Source: Bemisia tabaci (lineage: Eukaryota > Arthropoda > Insecta > Hemiptera > Aleyrodidae). Taken from it: a DNA stretch of 64,000 nt. Shown here in pieces: positions 34,371 to 44,590 of the stretch (its first letter is position 1; every line of letters starts with the position of its first letter). Both the position numbers and the translations under genes were made by a program. The stretch covers positions 13,963,372-14,027,371 of the forward strand of contig NC_092797.1 of assembly GCF_918797505.1 (NCBI RefSeq). Direction: 5' to 3'. Under the pieces are notes generated by a model, which was not told the DNA's origin, searched no databases, and worked only from the letters and a program-made list of their open reading frames with translations.

Positions 34371-34461
34371 ATGGGTTCGCTGCCGGCTGATGGTGGGGCC
34401 GATCTTGACCCGAAAATGCGTCCCATTAAATTGTTAAAGAGTGCAAGTGAGTACGCGAAAT
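34371..34461 (+). CDS. Possible first coding exon of an unidentified plus-strand gene
   Basis: An ATG opens MGSLPADGGADLDPKMRPIK and runs to AGTGCAA followed by GTGAGTACG, a strong splice donor. Base composition is more GC-rich and codon-like than its surroundings. It would be divergent from mRpL13 (ATG at 33988). An in-frame earlier ATG exists at 34284. I could not find a partner exon downstream and do not recognise the peptide, so this may be a chance frame or a gene that continues in a large intron. Confidence 0.25.
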
Positions 34462-35016
34462 TGTATCACTTTTTTACATCCTTACATCCAGCTACTGACA
34501 AAAATTAATTTATTAATAAAAAATGAAGATGTCAAAAGAAGCTCTGATGCCTGATAGAGTTGAAACAACTGTTGTTGTTGAGAATTGTGTATATTTTTTC
34601 CTAAAAATGACCTGCCAGCCGACTCATTGTTGAAACTACTTCTTGCTATTTTAGTAAGATGAGACAAGACAGCCCTATCTGTGACATCGAATGTCTAGTC
34701 ATGCTTACATATGATCAGTATTATTAATCAGCCCACTGCTACTGATTTCTCTACCAAGATAAATGTCGCCATTGATAAGATCTTGGTTCCTTTATTTCAA
34801 TGGAAGCTGAACGTTTTAAAGTGTAATTGTGCAGAGTTGTCAATTAAAAGGGGGGGGGGGGGAGATAGTTTTTTCATCTTTAGCTACTTCATGCATTTGT
34901 CGATGACTTTGTATTTCGTTCTAGTTAAGGTTTAAAACTCTGAATATTCATTCTTGAGCATGCTGTTTTCAATTTTCTTTACTTTTTTCTATTTTGAAAC
35001 ATTACCATAAAAATAC

Positions 35017-35269
35017 CGACAGCGTAAGTCCGCAATCACTTATCTCATTAGCGGTGTCTAAAAATCTCCACCACTATGCTATTTTTTTAAAGGAGAACAA
35101 ATTGACATCATTCATTGAAGTTTTTGCAGAAATTTCTGCGAACAGAGAAGAAAAATCACGGCAGATTTAAAGAATTACCGTTGAGTAGTTTTCCGTTTAA
35201 AAAATAAATTATGACAGGAAGTCTGCGATGTCACAAACCAAGTTATGTGATTGCTGACTTACACCGCCG
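35017..35269. repeat. Foldback MITE, family F3, copy 4 (diverged)
   Basis: Ends ccgacagcgtaagtccgcaa / gctgacttacaccgccg are imperfect inverses, and the family block aaataaattatgacaggaag is present. It directly precedes the C-rich tract. Confidence 0.75.
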
Positions 35270-35394
35270 ATACAAAGTTCACAACTTTGGCAATCGAAAT
35301 GCTCTATGTTACATGGGTCAGGTATAGAAATTCTTATTTGCAAAATGCAGTCATCTCTATCATAAAACATGCTAAAAAAGAACTGACACAGACT

Positions 35395-35980
35395 ACACAA
35401 TACCAATCCACCACACCCCAACACACCCCAAATATCTTACACATTTCCCTACAATCATCCCCCACTTACCCAACCACATCAAACCCCCCCATAAATCCTC
35501 ACCCCTCTCCCCTCCAAACCATCCCTTCAAAACACACTCCCCCACCAACCCCTATCCACATCACCACCACTCATCCAAAACCCCAACACCAAACCCCACC
35601 ACCCCCACAACCCCCCCCCACCACCCCCCACACCACCCCCCACCCCAAACCCACCAACAACCCCCCCCCCACCACACCCCACAACCACACCCCCACCCCC
35701 CAACAACCCCCCACCCAACCACCCCCCCCCCCCCACCCCCCACCCACCCCCACCCCCCCTACCCCATCCCACAACCCCCCCCCACCACCCCCCCCCCCCC
35801 AAACCCCCCCCCCACCCCCCCCCCACCACCCCCCCCCCCCAAACAACCCCACACCCCCCCCCAAAACCCCCACCCACCCCCCCCCCCACAACCCCCCCCA
35901 CCCCCCCCCCCCACCCCCCCCCCCCCCCCCCCCCCCCCCCCACCCCCCCCCCCAATCCCCCCCCCCCCCCCCCCCCCCCT
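35395..35980. repeat. Extreme C-rich low-complexity tract
   Basis: Nearly 600 bp that become steadily richer in C: first CA/CT-interrupted (ccaccacaccccaac), then runs of 10-25 C broken only by A. All frames stay open on both strands because stop codons need T (or, on the minus strand, A), which explains the 248-aa Pro/His/Thr frame and the Gly-rich antisense frames; these are not genes. The gradient from ordinary sequence to near-pure C is unusual and may be a sequencing or consensus artefact. Confidence 0.85.
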
Positions 35981-38176
35981 TATTTTGCGAAAAATGAAAA
36001 AAAAAAAAAATGATTGGGTAACTAAATAGGTAAGATCATTTGATTCTAACTTCTGTATTCATAATTTGTCAATTCTTTAGTTATTTGAACATCATGACAT
36101 TAAAGAAAACAGTGATGTAAAGGAAGATTTGTTCATATTTTGTTCTATCGAGTCATAAAAAGTATATCATGAACTATCTCAATGACCAAAATGTGAAACC
36201 ATGTATCTCTGTTGACAACGTTGCAGATTTTCTATCATGCTTTATTCCTTCTTTAGGAAACTAAACAACATAATTTCCAGAAAACTTCCTTGATTTTTCT
36301 TCTTCATTGGCAAACTTTTCTATTTAAGTTCAAGCTATAATACTGGCTTGTTTCTCTTTATAAAAACTAAAATAGGAGCGGAGATTTTGGAACACTGCAA
36401 TGGAGATGAGCAACTTTGTACCTTGGCCATCAATATTGAAAAAATAATTTGAGTGATAAACGTTTAGGGATTAGGTTGTAGTAAAATGGGCATGCGAATC
36501 AGTGCTGGTCAAAAATTGAGTTTTTACCAGGGAAAAAAAAACAGTAGCCACATCTCTTGTATATTCAAAGAAATTAAAATTGAATTCTAATGATGAAAGT
36601 CTAGGATAATAACAGATGTATATCACTTATCAATTGAAATTTTTGAAACTAATTAATGCAATAATAAGTGCCAGTCCTACCAGAACCTGATTCATAGTAA
36701 ACATAACTTTCTTACATTAATATTCAAACTTTAAAGTGAGTAAGGTGAAAGGGAAGCAGATAATCAAATGAAAAATCAACAGTTATAAGATACAAAATTT
36801 TATTAACACAGAACAAGATAAAATAAATTGCGCAATTTAATTTATCAGAGGAACTAAGTAACATTTCAATATGAAACAAAACAATCTCAGACAAAGAAGT
36901 TAACAGTCTAAGAGGACATCCACTCATGAACGACACAGAATTATTAAGAGCGAATGCCTCGGCATTGAAAAAGACAGTAAAAAAATAGAAATTGAGATGA
37001 GTAAGGCGGACGACCTTTACATTACTTAGTTTAAAATCATCTCAAACTTTGTGGAAAACAATAGAAAAATGCAATTAAATGAAACTAAATTTGTTCAAGA
37101 GCTTATAAAAATCGGTTTTTTGACTGAACATCACTGATGGTAGGTGCCAGGTGCCTTCATGTACAGAATTGGAGTCTACGTTATAATCAGCACTTGAGAA
37201 TTAATGGTCTCTTCTGCCTAAGAAATTTCAATAAAGAGCTCCATATTTCTTGGTTCAAAGAGAAGGGAGGAGGGGGATAATTTGCGTACAGTAAATATAA
37301 AGGATGGAAATTTTTCACAAAAATTGAGAGGAACGCAAGCATGGTAAGAGAATTTCATTGGAGCGCAAAAAAATAGGACGGTGGCAAATAATGAGGTAAA
37401 AAAATACTAGAGAGAAATGAATTTACAATACAGAAATGAAAATTAAGAAAATTTAAATTAATGAAAAATAACTATAAATTATTATGAAAAGAAATTAAAG
37501 GTAAAGAAGGCTCATTTTTAAAGACTGTCAATTCATTTAAACTTGGATGATGTATTATGCACCTACGCACTTCCCTCCTGATTTACGTTACGTTTTAAAA
37601 AATTATTTCAAAATTCACCCAAAAACGAGATATCAAAACATAAAACCCCTGAGAGAGAAACCTCAAAAAGATCTCCTTCTTTCTGATGATATACTTTTCT
37701 TAGTCATTTTAAGACTAATGTCTTTAAGAAATGATAGTTTAATATGAAAATTCAGTACTTCACTAGACTGGCTAGGTACCTAAACTAAAGTTATTCAGCA
37801 AGAAAAAACTGATTGCCAAGTGCTAGTGCATTATACACACATAGAGAAAAATCTGAAGGTGCAACAATAAAAAAGGAATAAATTATTAAGGAGAGAAACA
37901 ATATTGAGAATATGAAAAGTATGCTCTGCACAAATTATCCAGTCGATGCAATAAGCAAGAGGGGTGGAAAGTCTAATAAATGCATTTAGGTTGACTCTCA
38001 AGGGGTTACAAAATTGGAGGGCTTAGATAGTAACACATCAATTCAATGAATGAAACTGAAGACTTAGATAGAGGGGCAATGTGGTTGAAAAACTTGAGTA
38101 GGTGATTCATCGAGGAGCTTGAGAAAAATACATAGGATAAAAAAAGAAATAAAATTGTGGCTACATACAATGCAGT
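35981..38176. other. 3' flank of Hsp70; no gene seen
   Basis: The part next to 38177 should hold the Hsp70 3' untranslated region. On the minus strand an AATAAA lies only at about 36804-36799, so the true signal may be a variant. No ORF above 75 codons with family resemblance. Confidence 0.4.
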
Positions 38177-40066
38177 TTAGTCGACTTCTTCAACTGTTGG
38201 GCCACCGGCGCCGGGGGCACCAGCTCCACCACCTGCTCCATGAAGTTTGCTCATGATGGGCATGCAAACTTTCTGGACTTCCTGAAGCTTATGGTCGTAT
38301 TCATCCTTTTCTGCCAGACTGTTGTTGTCAAGCCACCTCAAGGTATTGTCGCACTGCTCCTTCACTGAATTCTTGTCCACTTCTGACAGTTTGGATCCTG
38401 CCTCCTCTACCGCCTGCTTCACATTGAAAATGTACGCTTCAAGTTGGTTCCTGGCATTGACTCGAGCCCGCTGTTTGTCATCTTCCTCTTTGTAGCGCTC
38501 AGCTTCGTTGACCATCCTGTCGATTTCTTCCTTTGACAGCCTACCCTTGTCATTCTTGATAACGATGTTCTTCGATTTTCCGGTGCTGTTCTCCTTGGCT
38601 GCAACGTTCAATATTCCATTGGCGTCTAAATCAAATGTGACGTCAATCTTCGGCACTCCTCTTGGCGCTGGTGGAATACCAGTTAGGTCGAACGTACCAA
38701 GGAGGTTATTGTCCTTTGTCATCGCACGCTCACCCTCGTAGACTTGGATAGTTACAGCTGGTTGATTGTCTGCGTAGGTGGTGAAAGTTTGTGATTGCTT
38801 GCAAGGAATCCTGGCGTTTCTCTCGATGATCTTGGTCATTACACCACCAGCCGTCTCAATACCGAGTGAGAGAGGAGCGACATCCACCAACAGCACATCT
38901 TGGATCTGAGAGCTTGTGTCGCCGCTCAAAATAGCAGCTTGAACAGCAGCACCATAAGCGACAGCTTCATCCGGATTAATCGAAAGGTTCAAAGATTTGC
39001 CGCAGAAGAAGTTTTGAAGCAATGACTGTACCTTCGGAATCCGGGTGGAGCCTCCAACCAGAACGACATCATGAATAGCGGATTTATCCATTTTAGCGTC
39101 GGTCAAAGCTTTCTCGACAGGAGCTAGAGTTGACCGAAACAGGTCAGAACAGAGCTCTTCGAACCTTGCTCGGGATACTTTGGTGTAGAAATCAACTCCG
39201 TCAAAGAGAGCGTCAATTTCGATACTTGCTTCTGTGCTGGAGGATAGAGTACGCTTGGCTCGTTCGGCTGCAGTCCTCAATCGACGGAGTGCTCTGGGGT
39301 TGGTTTTGAGATCCTTCTTGTACTTTCGCTTGAATTCATCTGCCAGATGGTTGACAAGGCGATTGTCAAAGTCTTCACCACCAAGATGTGTATCACCAGC
39401 AGTTGACTTCACTTCAAACAGGGAACCTTCATCAATTGTCAAGATGGAAACATCGAAGGTGCCACCACCCAAATCAAAAATTAAGACATTCCTTTCGCCT
39501 TTCAAGTTTTTGTCCAGACCATACGCTAAAGCAGCAGCAGTGGGTTCATTGATGATTCGCAAAACATTCAGCCCTGCGATAGCTCCTGCGTCTTTGGTTG
39601 CTTGTCTTTGCGAGTCGTTGAAGTATGCAGGGACGGTGATGACTGCATCTCGAACTTTGTCACCGAGGAAGGCTTCCGCTGTCTCCTTCATTTTGGTCAG
39701 GACCATTGAACTGATTTCTTCAGGGGCGAATTTCTTGACTTCCCCTTTGTATTCGACTTGGATTTTGGGTTTGCCGCAGTCGTTGATCACTGTGAAAGGC
39801 CAATGTTTCATGTCTGCTTGGATTTTTGGGTCATCAAATTTTCTGCCGATGAGACGTTTTGCATCAAAAACAGAGTTCTTTGGGTTCATGGCAACTTGAT
39901 TTTTGGCAGCATCTCCGATCAATCTTTCGGTGTCTGTAAAGGCAACATAGCTAGGTGTTGTTCTGTTACCTTGGTCGTTGGCAATAATTTCAACTTTGCC
40001 CTGCTGCCAGACACCAACGCAGCTGTAGGTGGTTCCCAAATCGATTCCAATTGCCGGGGTTTTCAT
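38177..40066 (-). CDS. Hsp70: Cytosolic heat-shock protein 70 (inducible type, intronless)
   Basis: ATP-dependent chaperone of the cytosol and nucleus. The single uninterrupted frame encodes 629 residues. I start it at the ATG at 40066 ([15 protein letters not shown]) because this is where family homology begins; a 16-residue in-frame extension upstream is unlike any Hsp70. Signatures: IDLGTTYS (8-15), [12 protein letters not shown] (about 196-207), [12 protein letters not shown] (about 332-344), the interdomain linker with [13 protein letters not shown] (about 390), a substrate-binding domain, and the EEVD end that binds TPR co-chaperones, so the protein is cytosolic and not BiP or mitochondrial. 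Lack of introns, a TATA box and a contiguous heat-shock element 280 bp upstream indicate the stress-inducible class. The tail before EEVD is short and lacks GGMP repeats, explaining a length below the usual 640-655. Confidence 0.97.
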   Translation of the reverse strand: MKTPAIGIDLGTTYSCVGVWQQGKVEIIANDQGNRTTPSYVAFTDTERLIGDAAKNQVAMNPKNSVFDAKRLIGRKFDDPKIQADMKHWPFTVINDCGKPKIQVEYKGEVKKFAPEEISSMVLTKMKETAEAFLGDKVRDAVITVPAYFNDSQRQATKDAGAIAGLNVLRIINEPTAAALAYGLDKNLKGERNVLIFDLGGGTFDVSILTIDEGSLFEVKSTAGDTHLGGEDFDNRLVNHLADEFKRKYKKDLKTNPRALRRLRTAAERAKRTLSSSTEASIEIDALFDGVDFYTKVSRARFEELCSDLFRSTLAPVEKALTDAKMDKSAIHDVVLVGGSTRIPKVQSLLQNFFCGKSLNLSINPDEAVAYGAAVQAAILSGDTSSQIQDVLLVDVAPLSLGIETAGGVMTKIIERNARIPCKQSQTFTTYADNQPAVTIQVYEGERAMTKDNNLLGTFDLTGIPPAPRGVPKIDVTFDLDANGILNVAAKENSTGKSKNIVIKNDKGRLSKEEIDRMVNEAERYKEEDDKQRARVNARNQLEAYIFNVKQAVEEAGSKLSEVDKNSVKEQCDNTLRWLDNNSLAEKDEYDHKLQEVQKVCMPIMSKLHGAGGGAGAPGAGGPTVEEVD

Positions 40067-40320
40067 TTTGAAATTGTTAAAAAGTTCGCAGTCACTGAAA
40101 CACTTAAAGCACAAATTATTTGCGGTAATTGATACGGCACAAGAACTCCGAAAATCGCACTGATGTTCACGATCTGAAAAACTGTTGTAAAGATAAAATT
40201 CGCACTAGTAAAATAACCGCAGAATAAACGCTTGTAAAATCGCTTTGAGAAAAACTTCACTTGACACACGGTATGATCGCTTTCGGATCTTCAACTGATG
40301 GCGCAATAACGGCGCGGCTA

Positions 40321-40329
40321 GTATTTATA
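40321..40329 (-). promoter_or_regulatory. TATA box of Hsp70
   Basis: Minus strand TATAAATAC, about 255 bp before the ATG. With initiation some 25-30 bp downstream, the 5' leader would be about 230 nt and rich in A on the sense strand, as is usual for insect Hsp70 leaders. Confidence 0.8.
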
Positions 40330-40346
40330 GCCGCGGTCGATGCCCG

Positions 40347-40376
40347 CGAAGCTTCGAGATTCTTCTAGATGTTTCA
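40347..40376 (-). promoter_or_regulatory. Heat-shock element, six contiguous 5-bp units
   Basis: In plus-strand reading: cGAAg cTTCg aGATt cTTCt aGATg tTTCa. Four units match nGAAn/nTTCn perfectly and two have one mismatch, in unbroken alternating phase, the arrangement bound by HSF trimers. It sits 18 bp upstream of the TATA box, typical of Hsp70 proximal elements. Confidence 0.85.
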
Positions 40377-40415
40377 CCCATTCAAAAGCGGGAGCGCAAT
40401 CTGACGGAGCGCTGT

Positions 40416-40422
40416 GATTGGC
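40416..40422 (-). promoter_or_regulatory. CCAAT box upstream of Hsp70
   Basis: Minus-strand AGCCAATCA core about 90 bp upstream of the TATA box, in a locally GC-rich promoter region (40310-40600). Confidence 0.55.
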
Positions 40423-40429
40423 TGCGCGC

Positions 40430-41394
40430 CGCGACCCACAAGCCGTTGCCATAGCGACAGCTGTGGCGCGTACTGTTGTTGCATACGAGTGAACGGTGCC
40501 GGTTGTAACGCCGCGACCGCTTTCTAGAGACGTCTCGTTCGATCGCGTACCTTCCCTCCGATTGCACGGGGAATAGTCTAGAAACGATGAGCCAACGGTG
40601 AAAAATGTTGCGACGATGGCTAACGAATTTTCTGGTACGGTAGATCCAGGTTCGAAATGATACGGAAGGCGCGATATTGCCGCTTCGTGACTTCATAAGG
40701 CGGTTGCGAAGGGCTAAACTTTGAGAAAAGCTCGAGCACATGATCTAGATATTCAGATAACGTGCTTGATTTGACCTGCAGGAATTCATTGTTGCTAGTT
40801 TCTAAATTAGAATTCACCAAATTCCGACATATGAATCGTAATTTAACCTCAGAAAAGACACAAAATCCTGTTCGTGTATAGGGCTTTGCACTACACTGGT
40901 ACTTAATTTTGGGGCTTAGGTGCCTAGGTCAGCTAAAAATTTAGGGACTGAAAATTTTCAAAACTTCTTTTCTGAACATTCACTAACAAAAAAGGACGAA
41001 TAAGAGCTTTGTGGTGCTTCGAAGATTACATGATTATTTCCGTAGGGTGAAAAAGCCTAAAAAGCTAACCAAACAGTTTCTACCATGCTGGACTCCCAGG
41101 AAAATGTTATTAAGTTTTCGTTTCTTGGTTTCCTATTAGTATTTCACTGTGAAAACAAGAGGAAGTTGCACAATCATCGCAACACTGCAATACTTCCGGA
41201 TCATTTTTGCGAAATACCTACGATATAGATATATTAAAAAAAAAAAAAAAGAGTGTAGCAAAAATGTAGGTAGAGTACGTTAAGGAAAATAAAAGAGCTT
41301 GATAGAAACAATTCGTCACCTTTTGGGCCAAAGTTTCACAAGCATGCGACGTTTAAAAAAATCCGTCGACATTGTATTTTTTTACAAAGAAACT
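40430..41394. other. Hsp70 upstream region; no further gene seen
   Basis: GC-rich until about 40600, where degenerate heat-shock-like stretches occur (tttctagagac near 40521, tctagaaac near 40578). Beyond this it is A/T-rich. Minus frames of 119 and 66 codons overlap here but have no recognisable domain. Confidence 0.4.
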
Positions 41395-41650
41395 GTTGGT
41401 TGAATCTGTTTGAAAACACTGACATTTATCGGCAGCATAAAGAAAATTCAGTGAAATTTTCGGACAGTTGGACAATTTTTCTGTAACTGTTGGTTGCATC
41501 TGTTTGAAAATTTCACGGACTTTTATCGGCAGCATAAAGAAAATTCAGTGAAATTTTCGGACAGCTTCGTTTGAAAATTTCACCGACCTTTGTCGGCAGC
41601 ATGAAGAAAATTCAGGGAAATTTTCGGACAGCTTCGTTGAAAAATTTCTC
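41395..41650. repeat. Short tandem repeat, three diverged units
   Basis: Three copies of a block containing cggcagcataaagaaaattc followed by agtgaaattttcggacag; two are preceded by aactgttggttgaatctgtt-type sequence that the third lacks. Unit spacing is therefore uneven (about 117 and 70 bp). Confidence 0.8.
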
Positions 41651-41989
41651 TGTAAAAAAATAACATGGCGGCGGAAAATTTTAAACGTTGCATGGCGTTC
41701 ATGATACTTTGGCCGGATGGTGAAAAATTACTTTTTTCACATTTTCTGGTGCCTATGAGGCTACGGAATGAAAAACTTCACGTATCGAAAAAATGTGTTA
41801 AAACACGGTGCTGCAAGGCTCCTCGTCACATTTATACGTCGGGTTGCGATTCGGCACGAAATCTAAATTGACTCGTTGATAAGTGTGACTCACCTTTTGT
41901 TCGAAATTCCAAGGAGCGCCCGCGGGCCCTCGCAAGTGCCTAATCGCGATTATTTGCCGACACATTAGGGTTCTCGCTGTTGTTCGCTG

Positions 41990-42760
41990 ATTTTAATGTT
42001 TCAGCGGGCACTCTAAGTTTCACGCGACATCGCGGATATTCGAAGTTCTCTGCGTTACTCGCGGATATTCAAGGTTTCGATCCGATACTCACCGACATTC
42101 GAGGCTTTGATAATATGTTCGCGGCTATTCGAGGGTTTTCTCCGTAAATTGTGGACATTCGAGGCTGTGTTCCAAAATTGGCGGTTTCGCGAGGCTTTTA
42201 TACCATGTTAATCGCGGATATTCGGGTAATTTTCCGTTACTCGCAGAAATTCAAATATTTCTTCTTTACTCGCGTGGATTTGAGGCTTCTCTCTGTTACT
42301 CGCGGATATTCGAGACTTTGATCCGATACTCACGGACATTCGAGGCTTTCTTCCGTAACTCGTGGTCATTCAAGGCTTCGCCCCAAAACTGTCGGTTTCA
42401 CGAGGCTTTTCTCTATGTTAATCGCGGATATTCGAGTATTTTTTCGTTACTCGCAGATATTCGAATATTTCTTCTTAACTCGCATTGATTTGAGGCTTCT
42501 CTCTGTTATTCGCGGATATTCGAGACTTTTCTCGGTTACTCGCGTATATTCGAGACTTTTCTCAGTTACTCGCGGATATTCGAGACTTTTCTCAGTTACT
42601 CGCGGATATTCGAGCTTTTCTCAATTACTGGCTGACTTTGTAGGCTCTCCATTGTTACTTGCGGATATTCGACGCTTCTCTCAATTACTCGCGGATATCC
42701 GAGGCCTGGCTCCGTTACTCGCATATTTTCGGACAACCGCGGTTTTTTCGTTGTTTCAAA
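41990..42760. repeat. 30-bp minisatellite, array A
   Basis: About two dozen units near ttactcgcggatattcgaga plus cttttctcag. Units at 42510-42620 are nearly identical, outer ones diverged. Because the period is a multiple of three, long frames arise by chance, such as the plus-strand 185-codon frame from 42415 reading RGYSRLFSVT repeats; I see no independent evidence that it is translated. Degenerate units continue to about 42900. Confidence 0.88.
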
Positions 42761-42940
42761 GACACTGGAGTTCGGATGAAGTCTTGCTATTATCGCATTT
42801 TTTTACAGTTGGACTGAGCTCGTTAGTACTCTGGTGCGATTGCAATTTCCCGTGGATATTCGAGGTTTTACACGCGTCAGCAATTCACCGATTTTCGTGG
42901 TTTCACAAGGATTCGCGTGTGATTTTGATTATTCACAATT

Positions 42941-43197
42941 GGATCGCATTTAGCAAAAAGGAACCAGCGTGATTACAGTGTTGTAAAAATGTTGCTTCTT
43001 CATAATTATCTAAAAAAAAATCTCCCAGAATGGCTAATAATTTTTTCTGCCCACCAAGAAATTGTTAATTTTAAAGAAACACAACTGTGTAAATTTGAAT
43101 ACTGTGCATATATTAAGTATTTTTAAAATAAAATAAGAAGTTGCACAATTTTGAAAACACGGTGATCGCGCTGGTTCCCTTTTGCTAAATGCGATCC
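42941..43197. repeat. Foldback MITE, family F4, copy 2
   Basis: Ends ggatcgcatttagcaaaaag / cttttgctaaatgcgatcc (one extra base in a homopolymer), followed inwards by gaaccagcg / cgctggttc. Same family as 12277-12535. It follows array A. Confidence 0.8.
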
Positions 43198-43386
43198 GAT
43201 TCAAATGTGTACAATTTTACAAATTAATCTGATTAAACAGGACTGAAAGCTTTTCACTCCCGTGGAAACTTTCGTAGAAGTTGCAGCTCGACACCCTCCA
43301 CGCCCTCCCAGTTCCACCCAAGGCCTTCCCTGTCCGTCGCCGTTTCGTCGAGCCGTATCCGCGGCAGATGGAAAATTTCTCATCCC

Positions 43387-43497
43387 TGCGGGTCGATTGT
43401 TGAATCGTTATCGAATGACCTTGATCGATATATAGCATTGTGAAGATAGGGAGTTATCGATCAGAATCATTCGATAACGATTCAACAATCGACCTGC
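43387..43497. repeat. Short perfect palindrome
   Basis: cgggtcgattgttgaatcgt...atcgaatga is mirrored by tcattcgataacg...caatcgacctg, with a centre of about 35 bp that also pairs in part (gatcgata / tatcgatc). GC-balanced and non-coding. Confidence 0.75.
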
Positions 43498-43774
43498 AGG
43501 TGAATGAAATAAAATTAGTAACGATGATGATCCGAAGCTCACGGATTCGGATTTGGCATCCGTCGGTCTTGTTCGCGTTCGTGGGCGGTTGTCGTTTCGA
43601 GTAGGCCGCCCGGTCCAGGTCGAGCGTTCGTTCACTCGCTCCGCCGACCTTGGTCAAGTTCGTCATTTGACCAAAAAGGAGACGAGACCGACCCCGCAGC
43701 GGGTTAGTCACGAGCGAAAATATTCTCGCGCTCCTTCACGTTTTCCCCCGACTACGTCGACGTCAACCGCCTCG

Positions 43775-43912
43775 GAAAATTCGTCGCCTCTCTGACGTAA
43801 GGGCGTACCTCCATTCACACATGAGCCCCAGAATGAATGGATTTATATGTAGGGCAGGGATTACGTGAAAATCGAGATACGCCCGTACGCCAGAGAGGCG
43901 ACGGATTGCGCC
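43775..43912. repeat. Inverted repeat with 35-bp arms
   Basis: attcgtcgcctctctgacgt on the left and acgccagagaggcgacggat on the right, extended by aagggcgtacctc / gagatacgcccgt. Contains gggcagggatta, a block also seen inside the foldback at 23253-23776, so a shared repeat family is possible. Confidence 0.65.
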
Positions 43913-44074
43913 ATCCATACAGAAACGCCCGAGTTCCGCTTTTGAAAAGGTAAGCCTCGCGCGACTGGGTTTCCGCGCGGTTGTCAAATTTCGTGAAATT
44001 CACCTTTATCAGGATGAAAGGTTTCCTTGGATTTCAAAATTCCCTGAGTTTTCAGGGTTTTTGGTATTCAGGGT

Positions 44075-44590
44075 TTTAGAGATAGTCGAATATTTTTTCG
44101 TTACTCGCAGATATTCGAATATTTCTTCATTATTCGCGTAGATTTGGGGCTTTCCTCCGTTACTCGCGGATAATCGGGAATTCTTTCAGTAACTCGCGGA
44201 TATTCGAGACTTTTCCCCATTACTCGCGGATATTCGAGGCTTTTCAGTGTAACTCGCAGCTTTACAAGGCTTTGATCCAATACTCGCGGACATTCGAGGC
44301 TTTGATCCGATATTCGCGAATATTCGAGGCTTTTCGCCGTAAATCGTGGACATTCGAGGCTTTGCTCCAAAACTGGCGGTTTTACGAGGCTTTTCGCTTT
44401 GATACTCGCGGATATTCGAACATTTCTTCATTACTCGCGTAAATTTAGAGCTTTCCTCCATTACTCGCGGATATTCGAGACTTTTCTCAGTTACTCGCGG
44501 ATATTCGAGACTTTTCTCAGTTACTCGCGGATATTCGAGACTTTTCCCCATTACTCGCGGATATTCGAGGCTTTTCGCCGTAAATCCTTG
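44075..44590. repeat. 30-bp minisatellite, array B
   Basis: About 17 units of the same repeat and in the same orientation as array A (gcggatattcgagacttttc). It overlaps the 3' part of the last NOL9 exon, where the minus strand reads SLEYPRVTEK repeats. Confidence 0.88.

Noticed and set aside
35251..35997. 248-aa Pro/His/Thr-rich frame and Gly-rich antisense frames
   Set aside because: They exist only because the C-rich tract has almost no T on the plus strand and therefore few stop codons in any frame; no start context, domain or splice signal.
39234..40132. Plus-strand frames of 221 and 124 codons over Hsp70
   Set aside because: Antisense shadows of the Hsp70 coding sequence.
42415..42972. 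185-aa plus-strand frame with RGYSRLFSVT repeats
   Set aside because: Produced by the 30-bp minisatellite, whose period keeps frames open; it runs on into an F4 MITE and has no gene context.
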